Shown piece after piece: positions 35,150 through 44,103 of a stretch of 64,000 nt of DNA. The stretch spans positions 16,507-80,506 of the forward strand of contig NZ_JAHNZO010000036.1 of NCBI RefSeq assembly GCF_018998565.1. Reading direction: 5' to 3'. This DNA is from Paenibacillus oleatilyticus (lineage in GTDB: Bacteria; Bacillota; Bacilli; Paenibacillales; NBRC-103111). The first letter of the stretch is position 1. Each line of letters opens with the position of its first letter. Below the pieces are notes generated by a model, which did no database searches, had not been told where the DNA came from, and worked only from the letters and a program-made list of their open reading frames with translations. The translations under genes and the position numbers were made by a program.

Positions 35150-35182
35150 TGTAACGAAATTGCCCTCTGTTCGGAGGAAGCG

Positions 35183-35239
35183 GAGCTGCTTCGCAAACAT
35201 AGTCTTGCTTTGGAGCGGTCTATGCTTGCGAAGCAGTTC
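35183..35239 (+). repeat. Long stem-loop between oppA and oppB
   Basis: The arms CTGCTTCGCAAACATAG (35186-35202) and CTATGCTTGCGAAGCAG (35220-35236) pair over 17 positions with one mismatch, and three more pairs extend the base. The loop is 17 bases. No T-run follows, so an mRNA stability or processing element is more likely than a terminator. Confidence 0.75.
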
Positions 35240-35309
35240 GGCTGTTTCCAATCGAGCCTTTTCGAGCCTTTCTGCTTGTCCTTGTTTGAATTAGTTCAGG
35301 AGGTGTGCC

Positions 35310-36245
35310 ATGCTTCGCTATTTGCTGCGTCGTCTGGTTTATATGGTAATTACCTTGTGGTTGGTTGTTTCCTTCACATTCGTGTTGATGAAAAACTTGC
35401 CAGGGGATCCGTTCGGGGAAGATTCGCAAAAATTGACGATTGAGCAAAGAAAACTGCTCTATGCTCAATACGGTTTGGATCAACCGATTTGGAAGCAGTA
35501 CCTGAAATACATGAATAACGTGCTCCATGGCGATTTGGGCGTGTCCTTCCAGTTCCCGACGCGCAAAGTGACGGACATTATTCATCAAGCGTTCCCGGCT
35601 TCGCTGGAGCTCGGCTTGTGGGCGCTCGCGATTGCCATTACGGTCGGATTGATTCTCGGCATTATTGCAGCTTTGAATCATAACAAAGGTCTTGATGTCA
35701 CAGCGATGTTTACGGCAATTGTCGGTATTTCGATTCCATCCTTCGTTCTTGGGCCTTTGCTGTCTTATTTTGTCGGGGTGAAGCTAGGCTGGCTGCCTCC
35801 GGGGATGTGGACAGGAGCGTCATCCAGGATACTGCCTTCCATTGCTTTATCGTTCGGTACGATTGCCATTCTTGCCCGGCTCATGCGAACGTCTATGCTG
35901 GACGTGCTGAATCAGGACTACATCAAAACGGCGAAGGCTAAAGGTTTGTCCCAGTCGGCCATCGTTCTTAAGCATACGATCCGTAATGCGATCCTTCCGG
36001 TGGTTACCGTGCTGGGTCCCGTATTTGTCGGTCTGATCACCGGTACGCTGATTGTAGAGCAAATTTTCGTCGTGCCGGGATTAGGGAAGCACTTTGTTCA
36101 ATCCATTTATTCCAACGACTACACCATGATTACAGGATTGACCATTTTCTATGCGTTTATTCTTGTCATTGTGCTTTTTCTTACCGATGTTATCTACGGT
36201 TTCATCGACCCGCGCATTCGTTTGGTTAAGGGAGGTAGCAAGTAA
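35310..36245 (+). CDS. oppB: Oligopeptide ABC transporter permease OppB
   Basis: Inner membrane permease of the DppB/OppB type: the N-terminal helix MLRYLLRRLVYMVITLWLVV, the conserved LGLDQPIWKQY-like segment before helix 2, and the EAA loop DYIKTAKAKGLSQSAIVLKH that contacts the ATPase. The length of 311 with about six helices is normal. Start behind CAGGAGGTG. Confidence 0.93.
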   Translation: MLRYLLRRLVYMVITLWLVVSFTFVLMKNLPGDPFGEDSQKLTIEQRKLLYAQYGLDQPIWKQYLKYMNNVLHGDLGVSFQFPTRKVTDIIHQAFPASLELGLWALAIAITVGLILGIIAALNHNKGLDVTAMFTAIVGISIPSFVLGPLLSYFVGVKLGWLPPGMWTGASSRILPSIALSFGTIAILARLMRTSMLDVLNQDYIKTAKAKGLSQSAIVLKHTIRNAILPVVTVLGPVFVGLITGTLIVEQIFVVPGLGKHFVQSIYSNDYTMITGLTIFYAFILVIVLFLTDVIYGFIDPRIRLVKGGSK

Positions 36246-37159
36246 TGCAGATGTCCAAAGACCTGTTCCAGCCGGTTGTCCGAGAGCAAGTCGGCCGGGA
36301 AGCTGTCGTCCGCCCTTCCATGAACTACTGGCAGGATGCGTGGAGAAGGCTCAAGAAAAACAAGTTGGCCATGTTCGGCATGACAACGCTTGTCATCTTG
36401 ATTTTGCTCGCTACGTTCGGACCGATTTTTTCGAGCTACGATTACGCGACGCAAAACTACGATATTAAAAATTTACCGCCATCCAGTGCGCACTGGTTCG
36501 GAACCGACGATTTCGGTCGGGACCTGTGGGTGCGCGTATGGTGGGGAACGCGGATTTCCTTGGCAATCGGGATTATTGCCGCGCTGCTTGACCTCGTATT
36601 CGGCGTTATTTACGGGGGCGTTTCGGCCTACTATGGCGGCCGGGTAGATGATATCATGCAGCGTATTATCGAAATCATTCACTCCATCCCGTTTCTGCTG
36701 ATCTCGATCTTGCTGATCATCGTTATCGGACCTGGTTTCATGACGATCATCATCGCCTATGCCATTACCGGCTGGGTGCCGATGGCGCGGCTGGTCCGCG
36801 GTCAAGTTCTGACCTTGAAGGAGCAAGAATACGTCCTTGCGGCCAGAACGCTGGGCGCAGGAGGCGCGCGCATTATTTTCCGCCATTTGGTACCGAATGC
36901 GCTTAGCTTGATTATCGTACAAATTACATTTATCGTTCCTTCGGCTATTTTCGTCGAAGCGTTCCTGAGCTTTATCGGTCTCGGCATCCGCGTGCCGCTC
37001 GCTTCGCTCGGTTCGTTGTTGTCCGACGGTGCGAACTCGATTCGTTATTTCCCGCATCGGGTTATTTTCCCGACGATTGTTTTCAGCTTGATCCTGATGA
37101 GCTTCAACCTGCTCGGTGACGGCCTTCGCGATGCGCTCGATCCGAAGATGAGGAAGTAA
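36245..37159 (+). CDS. oppC: Oligopeptide ABC transporter permease OppC
   Basis: The partner permease of OppB: a cytoplasmic N-terminal tail, then helix 1 (LAMFGMTTLVILILLATFGPIF), the FGTDDFGRDLWVRVWWGTR motif typical of OppC/DppC, and the EAA loop EYVLAARTLGAGGARIIFRH. The length is 304. The ATG overlaps the oppB stop by one base; another ATG six bases downstream is also possible. Confidence 0.93.
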   Translation: MQMSKDLFQPVVREQVGREAVVRPSMNYWQDAWRRLKKNKLAMFGMTTLVILILLATFGPIFSSYDYATQNYDIKNLPPSSAHWFGTDDFGRDLWVRVWWGTRISLAIGIIAALLDLVFGVIYGGVSAYYGGRVDDIMQRIIEIIHSIPFLLISILLIIVIGPGFMTIIIAYAITGWVPMARLVRGQVLTLKEQEYVLAARTLGAGGARIIFRHLVPNALSLIIVQITFIVPSAIFVEAFLSFIGLGIRVPLASLGSLLSDGANSIRYFPHRVIFPTIVFSLILMSFNLLGDGLRDALDPKMRK

Positions 37160-37175
37160 GGAGGGTGCCTAAATC

Positions 37176-38201
37176 ATGAGCAAAAATATATTGGAGGTTC
37201 GCGACCTCAAAGTATCGTTTCGCACCTATGCCGGTGAAGTGCAAGCCGTTCGCGGCGTTTCCTTCGACCTCAAAAAAGGGGAAGTGCTCGCCATTGTAGG
37301 CGAATCCGGATGCGGCAAATCGGTTACGGCCCAAACGATTATGCGGCTCATTCCGACGCCTCCAAGCATGATCAAGAGCGGATCGATCAAATTCGACGGC
37401 AAAACGGAAATTACCAAAATTTCAAATAAAGGAATGGAAAAAATCCGCGGCTCCGAAATGGGGATGATTTTCCAGGATCCGATGACTTCTCTCAACCCGA
37501 CGATGACGATCGGGAAGCAAATCGCCGAAGGGCTCATCAAGCATCAAGGCTTAAGCTCAAGCGAAGCACGGAAGCGTGCAGTCGAGATTTTGAAAATGGT
37601 CGGTATTTCCAACCCGGAAGGCCGGATCACTCAATATCCTCACGAATTTTCCGGTGGGATGCGCCAGCGTGTCATGATTGCCATCGCGCTTGCCTGCAAT
37701 CCGAAGCTGCTTATTGCCGACGAGCCGACAACGGCGCTTGACGTAACGATCCAGGCGCAAATTATCGAACTGATGAAGAAGCTGTCCGAGCAGACGGAAG
37801 CATCGATTATCGTGATTACGCATGACCTCGGAGTCGTTGCAGAGATGGCGCAGCGCGTCATCGTCATGTATGCCGGCAAAGTCGTAGAGCAGGGCACGGT
37901 AGACGAGCTGTTTTACGATTCGAAACATCCGTATACCTGGGGCTTGCTTCGTTCCGTTCCGCGTCTCGACCAGGACAAAGACGGCGAATTGGTGCCGATT
38001 CCGGGGACGCCGCCGGACTTGTTCGCCCCGCCGAAAGGCTGCGCTTTTGCAGCGCGTTGTCCTTACGCCATGAAAGCCTGTCTGGAAGTCGATCCTGAGC
38101 ACACGAAGCTTTCCGAGACGCATTCGGCAGCCTGCTGGCTCCTGCATCCCGATGCGCCTAAAGTAGAGCGACCTGTAGAAGCTGGAGGTGCGGCACGATG
38201 A
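37176..38201 (+). CDS. oppD: Oligopeptide ABC transporter ATPase OppD
   Basis: ATP-binding subunit with Walker A GESGCGKS, Q-loop MIFQDPMTSLNP, signature SGGMRQR and Walker B LLIADEPTTALD. The C-terminal oligopeptide/dipeptide transporter domain carries the iron-sulfur-type cysteines CAFAARCPYAMKAC...C that mark the OppD/F group. The length of 341 is typical. It overlaps oppF by four bases. Confidence 0.95.
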   Translation: MSKNILEVRDLKVSFRTYAGEVQAVRGVSFDLKKGEVLAIVGESGCGKSVTAQTIMRLIPTPPSMIKSGSIKFDGKTEITKISNKGMEKIRGSEMGMIFQDPMTSLNPTMTIGKQIAEGLIKHQGLSSSEARKRAVEILKMVGISNPEGRITQYPHEFSGGMRQRVMIAIALACNPKLLIADEPTTALDVTIQAQIIELMKKLSEQTEASIIVITHDLGVVAEMAQRVIVMYAGKVVEQGTVDELFYDSKHPYTWGLLRSVPRLDQDKDGELVPIPGTPPDLFAPPKGCAFAARCPYAMKACLEVDPEHTKLSETHSAACWLLHPDAPKVERPVEAGGAAR

Positions 38202-39154
38202 AGGGCAATCCAATTTTGGAAGTTCGCGATTTGCAAAAACACTTTCACTTGGGCGGCGGCAAGACTTTAAAAGCCGTCGACAAGCTTAATATTTCGATCG
38301 GCCGGGGCGAAACGTTCGGTCTGGTCGGCGAGTCCGGCTGCGGCAAGTCTACGGCCGGGCGCACAATCATCCGTCTTTATGAAGCGACAGGCGGCGAAGT
38401 GCTGTTCAATGGCGAGAACGTGCATAAGCTGCGCGGAAACAAGCTGCAAGAGTTCCGCCGTCATATGCAGATGGTGTTCCAAGATCCGTACGCTTCCTTG
38501 AACCCGCGGATGACGGTTGGCAACATCATTGCCGAAGGACTCGATATTCATGGTCTTGCCGACGGCAAACAGCGCAAGCAGCGCGTAAGCGAGCTGCTTA
38601 ATGCGGTAGGTTTGAACGAAGAGCATGCGAGCCGCTTCCCGCACGAATTTTCGGGCGGACAGCGTCAGCGGATCGGCATTGCCCGGGCGCTGGCGATCGA
38701 GCCTCAGTTCATCATCGCGGACGAGCCGATCTCCGCGTTGGACGTATCCGTTCAGGCGCAGGTCGTCAACCTGTTCAAGAAGCTGCAAAAAGAGCGCGGT
38801 CTGACCTACTTGTTCATCGCGCACGATCTTGCGATGGTGAAGCATATTTCCGACCGGATCGGCGTTATGTATCTCGGCAAGCTGGTCGAGGTAACGACTT
38901 CCGAGGAGCTGTATGCGAATCCGCTGCATCCTTACACGCAATCGCTGTTGTCCGCAATCCCGATTCCGGACCCGGAGGTGGAACGTACTCGCGAGCGGAT
39001 CATTCTGGAAGGCGAAATTCCAAGCCCGCTGAACCCGCCGAGCGGTTGTCCGTTCCGTACACGCTGCCCGAAGGCGATGCCGGAATGCGCGGCCAGCATG
39101 CCGGAGTTCAAGGAAGTCCAACCCGGTCACTTTACAGCCTGCCATTTATATTAA
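38198..39154 (+). CDS. oppF: Oligopeptide ABC transporter ATPase OppF
   Basis: Second ATPase of the importer: Walker A GESGCGKS, MVFQDPYASLNPR, signature SGGQRQR, Walker B FIIADEPISALD and the C-terminal cysteine motif CPFRTRCPKAMPEC. The length is 318. Its ATG overlaps the oppD stop (ATGA). A terminator follows eight bases later, closing the operon. Confidence 0.95.
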   Translation: MKGNPILEVRDLQKHFHLGGGKTLKAVDKLNISIGRGETFGLVGESGCGKSTAGRTIIRLYEATGGEVLFNGENVHKLRGNKLQEFRRHMQMVFQDPYASLNPRMTVGNIIAEGLDIHGLADGKQRKQRVSELLNAVGLNEEHASRFPHEFSGGQRQRIGIARALAIEPQFIIADEPISALDVSVQAQVVNLFKKLQKERGLTYLFIAHDLAMVKHISDRIGVMYLGKLVEVTTSEELYANPLHPYTQSLLSAIPIPDPEVERTRERIILEGEIPSPLNPPSGCPFRTRCPKAMPECAASMPEFKEVQPGHFTACHLY

Positions 39155-39161
39155 CCTTGGA

Positions 39162-39188
39162 AGCCTCTGCATGTGCAGGGGCTTTTTA
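39162..39188 (+). terminator. Terminator of the opp operon
   Basis: AGCCTCTGCA/TGCAGGGGCT with a two-base loop, then TTTTTAAG. Confidence 0.82.
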
Positions 39189-39321
39189 AGTATAACGAAA
39201 CGATCCGTATCAGTTTCCCCCACCTTTTGACGATTTCCCGGATCACGTGTAAAATAGTAATGCTCATGTTATTTACAAACCGGAAGCAGCTTACATTTTA
39301 AAAGGAAGGGTGGCGGGCGGA

Positions 39322-40959
39322 TTGCGGATAGAAATAATGCAGTGGGACTCCGGCCAACCTTTGGCAGGCGATTATTCGGACCGTTTCGAAAAAATAAGCG
39401 CGTTTTTCGATTACAATCCTTCGGATGCCGACGGTTGGGAGGCGCGTGCGGCCTGGATCGACCGCGAGCGGATTCACGGAGCAGACCGCGCGCGGCTTGC
39501 GGAAGGGCTGCGCCGATTCAATGAACGGGCGGGGGCTTCGCCGGAAACGCTTCGTTCGATCGAGCTGCTTAAGGATTCCCGTACGCTGTGTATCGTAGGA
39601 GGCCAGCAGGCCAGTTTGTTTACCGGACCGCTGCTCGTTATATACAAGGCGATTACGTTGATACGGACGGCCCGTGAGGCTTCGGAGAAGCTGGGTCGGC
39701 CGGTGGTGCCGGTATTTTGGATTGCCGGGGAGGATCATGATTTTGACGAAGTGAACCACGTGACGGTTCTGACAGCGGATCAGCAGCTCCAGAAGATCAA
39801 GCTGCAGCATCCGACCGGCTTGCGCACCTCCGTCAGCCGGACGCCAATCTCGCCGGAGCAGTGGGGCGAGGCGTTGACCGCCCTTGAGCAGACGCTTATG
39901 CCTACGGAGTTCAAGGAGGGATTGATGGAAGCGCTGCGTTCGTCGACCGACGGGGCCGTCTCTTTGACGGACAGCTTTGCGCGCCTCCTCTCCGCTTGGT
40001 TCGGACGGGACGGGCTCGTGCTGATCGATTCGGACGACCCGGAGCTGCGGCGGCTCGAAAGCCCGATGTTCCGCCTATTGACGGAGCAAAGCGGTTCGAT
40101 TAACGAAGCGCTGCTGCGGGGGCAAGACAAGCTGCGGGCGGCGGGCTATGTACCGCAGGCCGAGGTTTCCGGCAACGGTGCGAACTTATTCGTCTTTGAT
40201 GAACAAGGCGAGCGCATCCTGCTTTACGCGGACGGAGAGGGCAGATATACGGACCGCAAGGGGGAACGCCGCTTCGGCCGGGAGCAGCTTTTGCAATGGG
40301 CGGAGGAGGCCCCTGAGCGGCTAAGCAACAACGTGATGACACGGCCTTTGATGCAGGACTATTTGTTCCCCGTACTCGGGACTGTATTGGGACCTTCAGA
40401 GATCGCTTACTGGGCGTTGACGCGCGAAGCGTTTCATACCGTGGGCATGCGGATGCCGATCGTTCTTCCGCGTTTGGGCTTCACCCTTGTGGAAGGTACG
40501 ATCCAGAAAAACATGCAGAAGTACGGGCTGGCCATCGACGATGCGCTGTACCGCTTGGATGAGAAGCAGCAGGCTTGGCTTCGGGAGCAAGACCAGCTTC
40601 AACTGGATGCTCGCTTTGCCGAGGTGAAAGAGCAGTTTCGCGCCAGTTACGAGCCGTTGATCGGAGCGATGGCCGCTATCAATCCCGGATTGCAAAAGTT
40701 AGGCGAAACGAATCTGGGGAAAATTATCGAGCAAATCGATTTCTTGCAGCATAAAGCGGATGACGGCCTTCGATCGCAATATGAGGCTGGGCTTCGCCAA
40801 TTTGCCCGCATCGGGCTTTCCTTGCTGCCTGACGGCAAGCCGCAGGAGCGGGTGTACAATTCGCTGGCCTATTTGAATAAATACGGCGACGGTTGGATAA
40901 GGGAACTCGTGGAAGTGCCTTTGCCACTGGACGGAAAGCATCGTATATGTTACATGTAA
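39322..40959 (+). CDS. bshC: Bacillithiol biosynthesis cysteine-adding enzyme BshC
   Basis: Final enzyme of bacillithiol synthesis, adding cysteine to GlcN-malate. Motifs: VGGQQASLFTGPLLVIYKAIT near 100, the FWIAGEDHDFDEVNHV stretch near 135 and the FPVLGTVLGPSEIAYWA stretch near 350. I prefer the TTG at 39322, about eleven bases after AAGGAAGGG; a GTG at 39310 overlaps that site. The length is about 545. It lies upstream of mraZ in B. subtilis (yllA), but two other genes intervene here. Confidence 0.92.
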   Translation: MRIEIMQWDSGQPLAGDYSDRFEKISAFFDYNPSDADGWEARAAWIDRERIHGADRARLAEGLRRFNERAGASPETLRSIELLKDSRTLCIVGGQQASLFTGPLLVIYKAITLIRTAREASEKLGRPVVPVFWIAGEDHDFDEVNHVTVLTADQQLQKIKLQHPTGLRTSVSRTPISPEQWGEALTALEQTLMPTEFKEGLMEALRSSTDGAVSLTDSFARLLSAWFGRDGLVLIDSDDPELRRLESPMFRLLTEQSGSINEALLRGQDKLRAAGYVPQAEVSGNGANLFVFDEQGERILLYADGEGRYTDRKGERRFGREQLLQWAEEAPERLSNNVMTRPLMQDYLFPVLGTVLGPSEIAYWALTREAFHTVGMRMPIVLPRLGFTLVEGTIQKNMQKYGLAIDDALYRLDEKQQAWLREQDQLQLDARFAEVKEQFRASYEPLIGAMAAINPGLQKLGETNLGKIIEQIDFLQHKADDGLRSQYEAGLRQFARIGLSLLPDGKPQERVYNSLAYLNKYGDGWIRELVEVPLPLDGKHRICYM

Positions 40960-40996
40960 TACGTAGAGAATTCATGATCCAAGGAGGACGTTACCG

Positions 40997-42262
40997 ATGG
41001 CAAGTACGATCGACCGCAGCATTATCCGCGACATTGCGCTCGCGCCTGAAGGACATTTGAAGATCGATTGGGTGAATGCCCACATGCCGGTGCTTAACCG
41101 CATCCGCGAGCAGTTCGAGAAGGAACAGCCGTTTAAAGGGTTGAAAGTCGCCATATCGCTTCACTTGGAAGCCAAGACGGCCTATTTGGCCAAAGTGGTT
41201 CAAGCCGGCGGCGCCCAAGTAACCATTTGCGGCAGCAATCCGCTGTCCACGCAGGATGACGTATGCGCGGCGTTGGTGGAAGACGGCATCACCGTATTTG
41301 CGAAGTACAACCCGGAGCCGAAGGAATACAAGGAGCTGCTGATCAAGACGCTTGAGACCGAGCCGGATCTGATCATTGACGACGGCGGGGATCTGGTGAC
41401 CATTCTTCACTCCGAGCGCAAAGATCTTCTCAAAAACGTGCGCGGGGGCGCGGAAGAAACGACGACGGGCATTCTTCGCCTGAAATCGCTGGAGAAGGAC
41501 GGCCAGCTCCAATTCCCGATGGTTGCGGTCAACGACGCATTCTGCAAATACTTGTTCGACAACCGTTACGGAACGGGGCAATCCGTTTGGGACGGTATCA
41601 ACCGGACGACGAACCTTGTCGTTGCGGGGAAAACGGTCGTTGTCGTCGGCTACGGCTGGTGCGGCAAGGGCGTGGCCATGCGCGCCAAAGGGCTCGGTGC
41701 CAACGTCATCGTGACGGAAATCGACGCGATCAAAGCGGTTGAAGCTTATATGGATGGCTTTGCGGTTATGCCGATGAGCGAGGCGGCCAAGGCGGGCGAT
41801 TTCTTCGTAACCGTGACGGGCAACCGGGACGTCATCCGCGGGGAGCACTACAAAGTCATGAAGGACGGAGCCATCCTGTCCAACGCCGGTCACTTCGACG
41901 TGGAAGTAAACAAACCGGAGCTGGAGGCCATGGCCGTATCCGTACGGACGGTTCGCCGCAACATCGAGGAGTACACCCTCCAAGACGGACGTAAATTTTA
42001 CATTTTGGCCGAGGGACGTCTTGTCAACCTGGCTGCAGGCGACGGACATCCGGCGGAAATCATGGACATGACCTTTGCGCTTCAGGCGATGTCCCTGAAG
42101 TACGTGAACGAGAACTACAAGCAAATCGGCCGCAAGGTCGTCAACGTGCCTTACGAGCTGGATGAGCAGGTGGCCCGCTTCAAGCTGGCTTCGCTCGGCA
42201 TCGGCATCGACACGCTGACCGAAGAGCAAAAAGCATACCTGGACAGCTGGGCGGAGCATTAA
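40997..42262 (+). CDS. ahcY: Adenosylhomocysteinase (S-adenosylhomocysteine hydrolase) family protein
   Basis: NAD-dependent enzyme that splits S-adenosylhomocysteine to adenosine and homocysteine in the methyl cycle. Visible are HLEAKTAYL, CGSNPLSTQDDVC (signature 1), IDDGGDLV, GGAEETTTGI, FCKYLFDNRYGTGQS (lysine and aspartate of the active site), GKTVVVVGYGWCGKG (NAD loop) and AGDGHPAEIMDM. At 421 residues it is the short, archaeal/Thermotoga-like form, without the KPDHYRY tail of the long enzymes. Bacillus uses Pfs/LuxS instead, so this gene is an addition compared with B. subtilis. Confidence 0.9.
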   Translation: MASTIDRSIIRDIALAPEGHLKIDWVNAHMPVLNRIREQFEKEQPFKGLKVAISLHLEAKTAYLAKVVQAGGAQVTICGSNPLSTQDDVCAALVEDGITVFAKYNPEPKEYKELLIKTLETEPDLIIDDGGDLVTILHSERKDLLKNVRGGAEETTTGILRLKSLEKDGQLQFPMVAVNDAFCKYLFDNRYGTGQSVWDGINRTTNLVVAGKTVVVVGYGWCGKGVAMRAKGLGANVIVTEIDAIKAVEAYMDGFAVMPMSEAAKAGDFFVTVTGNRDVIRGEHYKVMKDGAILSNAGHFDVEVNKPELEAMAVSVRTVRRNIEEYTLQDGRKFYILAEGRLVNLAAGDGHPAEIMDMTFALQAMSLKYVNENYKQIGRKVVNVPYELDEQVARFKLASLGIGIDTLTEEQKAYLDSWAEH

Positions 42263-42280
42263 TCCGCATCCGGCTATCGA

Positions 42281-42320
42281 ATCTCCCTTTGATGCAGGAG
42301 CGTCAAGGGGAGATTTTTTT
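42281..42320 (+). terminator. Terminator after the ahcY-like gene
   Basis: ATCTCCCTTTGA/TCAAGGGGAGAT (12 pairs, one G-T) with a ten-base loop, then TTTTTT. Confidence 0.87.
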
Positions 42321-42425
42321 GTTTCGAAATTGTCATAAAATTGAAACAATGGATATCCTCCTCGCGTCTAGGGAATAACGCGGCGTTCAGCGGCTGCGGG
42401 TTCAGACAAAGAAGGGGGAGGCAAT

Positions 42426-43514
42426 ATGCAGAAGGTAGGGGAAGGGGCTGCGCCGAAGCGGCAATTGCTGCGGCAGATGCGTGGAGCCGGGGCGGTTCTG
42501 CTGTTGGCCGGATGGCTTGCAGGCTGCAACGCGGCTTCAACAGACTCGGAAAAGCTGGCTATCGGTGATCAGAAAATGGCGCAAACTAACGGCGCAGAAT
42601 CGAAAGCAGGCTCTGCTGGCTCAACCGGCCAGGCCACCGATTCGAATGCGGCGAAGCCTGCCGCGGGCGCAAGCTTGACGGGAGAAACGGCGCCCGAGAC
42701 GCCGGAGCCATACAACCGCAAAATCATCTACAAAGCAAATTTGGTCATGCAGGTGGAAAAGTATCAAGAGGCGCAAGCAAAAATACAGGAGGCGGTCAAG
42801 CAGTCGGGCGGCTACATTTTACAGTTCAACGAGAATGCTTCCGGTTTGGAAAAAAGCGGTACGTTCGTCATCAAAGTGCCCGCGACCGGCTTCCAATCGC
42901 TGTTGGCGCTACTTGAACAGATTCAGCCGACACTGCAGAAAAACTTGCAAGGTCAGGATGTGACGGAGGAGTATGTCGATCTCTCCGCCCGTTTGAAGGC
43001 AAAGCAGGTGGTGGAGAGCCGGCTGATCGCTTTTATGGAAAAGGCTGCGAAGACCGACGAACTGCTTGCTTTCTCCAACGAGCTCGGCAAGGTTCAGGAA
43101 GAAATCGAGCGCATTAAAGGGCGTATGCGGTACTTGGAGCAAAACGTAGCCATGTCGACCATCGAGCTGAAGCTGACGCAAAAAAACAGCTCCGCCGAGG
43201 TTATTCAGGCGCGCGGTCAAGGACCGCTAGGGCAGCGGGCGGCAGAAGCGCTGAACGGAAGCTTGGCGGTGCTCGGCTTCTTGCTTCAATGGGCGTTCGT
43301 CTTTCTGGCGGGAGCGCTGCCGGTGATCCTGCTGCTGATGTTGATCGGCATTCCCGTCTGGCTTCTGCGTAAACGGCGCAAGGAGAAGCTGGCGGACATT
43401 CGTGCGCGGCTGGCCCAGGATAGCCCGCCGTCGGAGGCGCGGCCGTCCGACCGTTTGTCCCTTCCGGAACAAGCCGGGGAGAATGCGGAACCGCCCCGGG
43501 ACAAAACAGAATAA
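42426..43514 (+). CDS. DUF4349 domain lipoprotein
   Basis: A 362-residue lipoprotein: signal peptide with LAGC (Cys about 37), a polar linker, the DUF4349 domain (about 95-260, starting RKIIYKANLVMQVEKY, with VTEEYVDLSARLKAKQVVESRL and a coiled coil), then a C-terminal membrane helix (LQWAFVFLAGALPVILLLMLIGIPVWLL) and a polar tail. The function is unknown. GGGGGAGG precedes the ATG. Confidence 0.88.
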   Translation: MQKVGEGAAPKRQLLRQMRGAGAVLLLAGWLAGCNAASTDSEKLAIGDQKMAQTNGAESKAGSAGSTGQATDSNAAKPAAGASLTGETAPETPEPYNRKIIYKANLVMQVEKYQEAQAKIQEAVKQSGGYILQFNENASGLEKSGTFVIKVPATGFQSLLALLEQIQPTLQKNLQGQDVTEEYVDLSARLKAKQVVESRLIAFMEKAAKTDELLAFSNELGKVQEEIERIKGRMRYLEQNVAMSTIELKLTQKNSSAEVIQARGQGPLGQRAAEALNGSLAVLGFLLQWAFVFLAGALPVILLLMLIGIPVWLLRKRRKEKLADIRARLAQDSPPSEARPSDRLSLPEQAGENAEPPRDKTE

Positions 43515-43518
43515 CCCG

Positions 43519-43560
43519 AAAAAAATCCTGCGGTCGTCTCTTGACGAAGCAGGATTTTTT
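43519..43560 (+). terminator. Terminator before the dcw cluster
   Basis: AAAATCCTGC/GCAGGATTTT with a 17-base loop, then more T; it separates the DUF4349 gene from mraZ transcription. Confidence 0.82.
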
Positions 43561-43586
43561 GTTAACGTGACGAATCATTACTGTAC

Positions 43587-43622
43587 AAGTGGTGGAAAGT
43601 GGGGTAAAGTGGAGGAAAGGGG
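43587..43622 (+). promoter_or_regulatory. MraZ operator boxes upstream of mraZ
   Basis: AAGTGG at 43587, 43597 and 43607, and AAGGGG at 43617, exactly ten bases apart. This agrees with the direct-repeat boxes separated by short spacers that MraZ binds in its own promoter in other bacteria, and lies just before the mraZ start. Confidence 0.7.
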
Positions 43623-43632
43623 GTGGCGAGTG

Positions 43633-44070
43633 GTGTTCATGGGGGAGTATCAACATACTGTTGACGAAAAAGGCCGGATGATCGTGCCAGCCAAATTTCG
43701 CGAAGCCCTGGGAACATCATTTATCGTCACTCGCGGCCTGGACCAATGTTTATTCGTTTATCCCATGAACGAGTGGGCGGTGCTGGAGCAGAAGCTCAAG
43801 GCGCTGCCGCTCATGAAGTCTGACGCTCGCGCCTTTACCCGGTTTTTTTTCTCCGGCGCCACCGAATGCGAGCTGGACAAGCAAGGCAGGGTGAACCTGC
43901 CGAACAATCTGATCGAGCACGCCAAGCTGGAAAAAGATTGTGTCGTTATCGGCGTTTCCAATCGGGTGGAGATTTGGAGCAAGTCGATCTGGGAAAACTA
44001 CTTCCAGCAATCGGAGGAATCGTTCGCCGAAATTGCGGAGAAACTGGTCGATTTTAACTTTGATCTATAA
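43633..44070 (+). CDS. mraZ: Transcriptional regulator MraZ
   Basis: A 145-residue protein with two SpoVT/AbrB-type domains, each with the DxxGR motif (DEKGRMIVPAKFR and DKQGRVNLPNNL). MraZ represses the dcw cluster by binding repeats upstream of its own gene. The GTG at 43633 gives the conserved start MFMGEYQHTVDEKGR; the ATG two codons later is less conserved. A GGAGGAAAGGGGG site overlaps the repeat array, so DNA binding and translation signals share bases. Confidence 0.95.
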   Translation: MFMGEYQHTVDEKGRMIVPAKFREALGTSFIVTRGLDQCLFVYPMNEWAVLEQKLKALPLMKSDARAFTRFFFSGATECELDKQGRVNLPNNLIEHAKLEKDCVVIGVSNRVEIWSKSIWENYFQQSEESFAEIAEKLVDFNFDL

Positions 44071-44103
44071 CCCGGGAAAAGCCGGCGTAGGAGGAGCAGC
44101 GGG

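Noticed and set aside
40991..42349. 452-codon minus-strand frame
   Set aside because: Antisense to the adenosylhomocysteinase gene, whose motifs are all visible on the plus strand.
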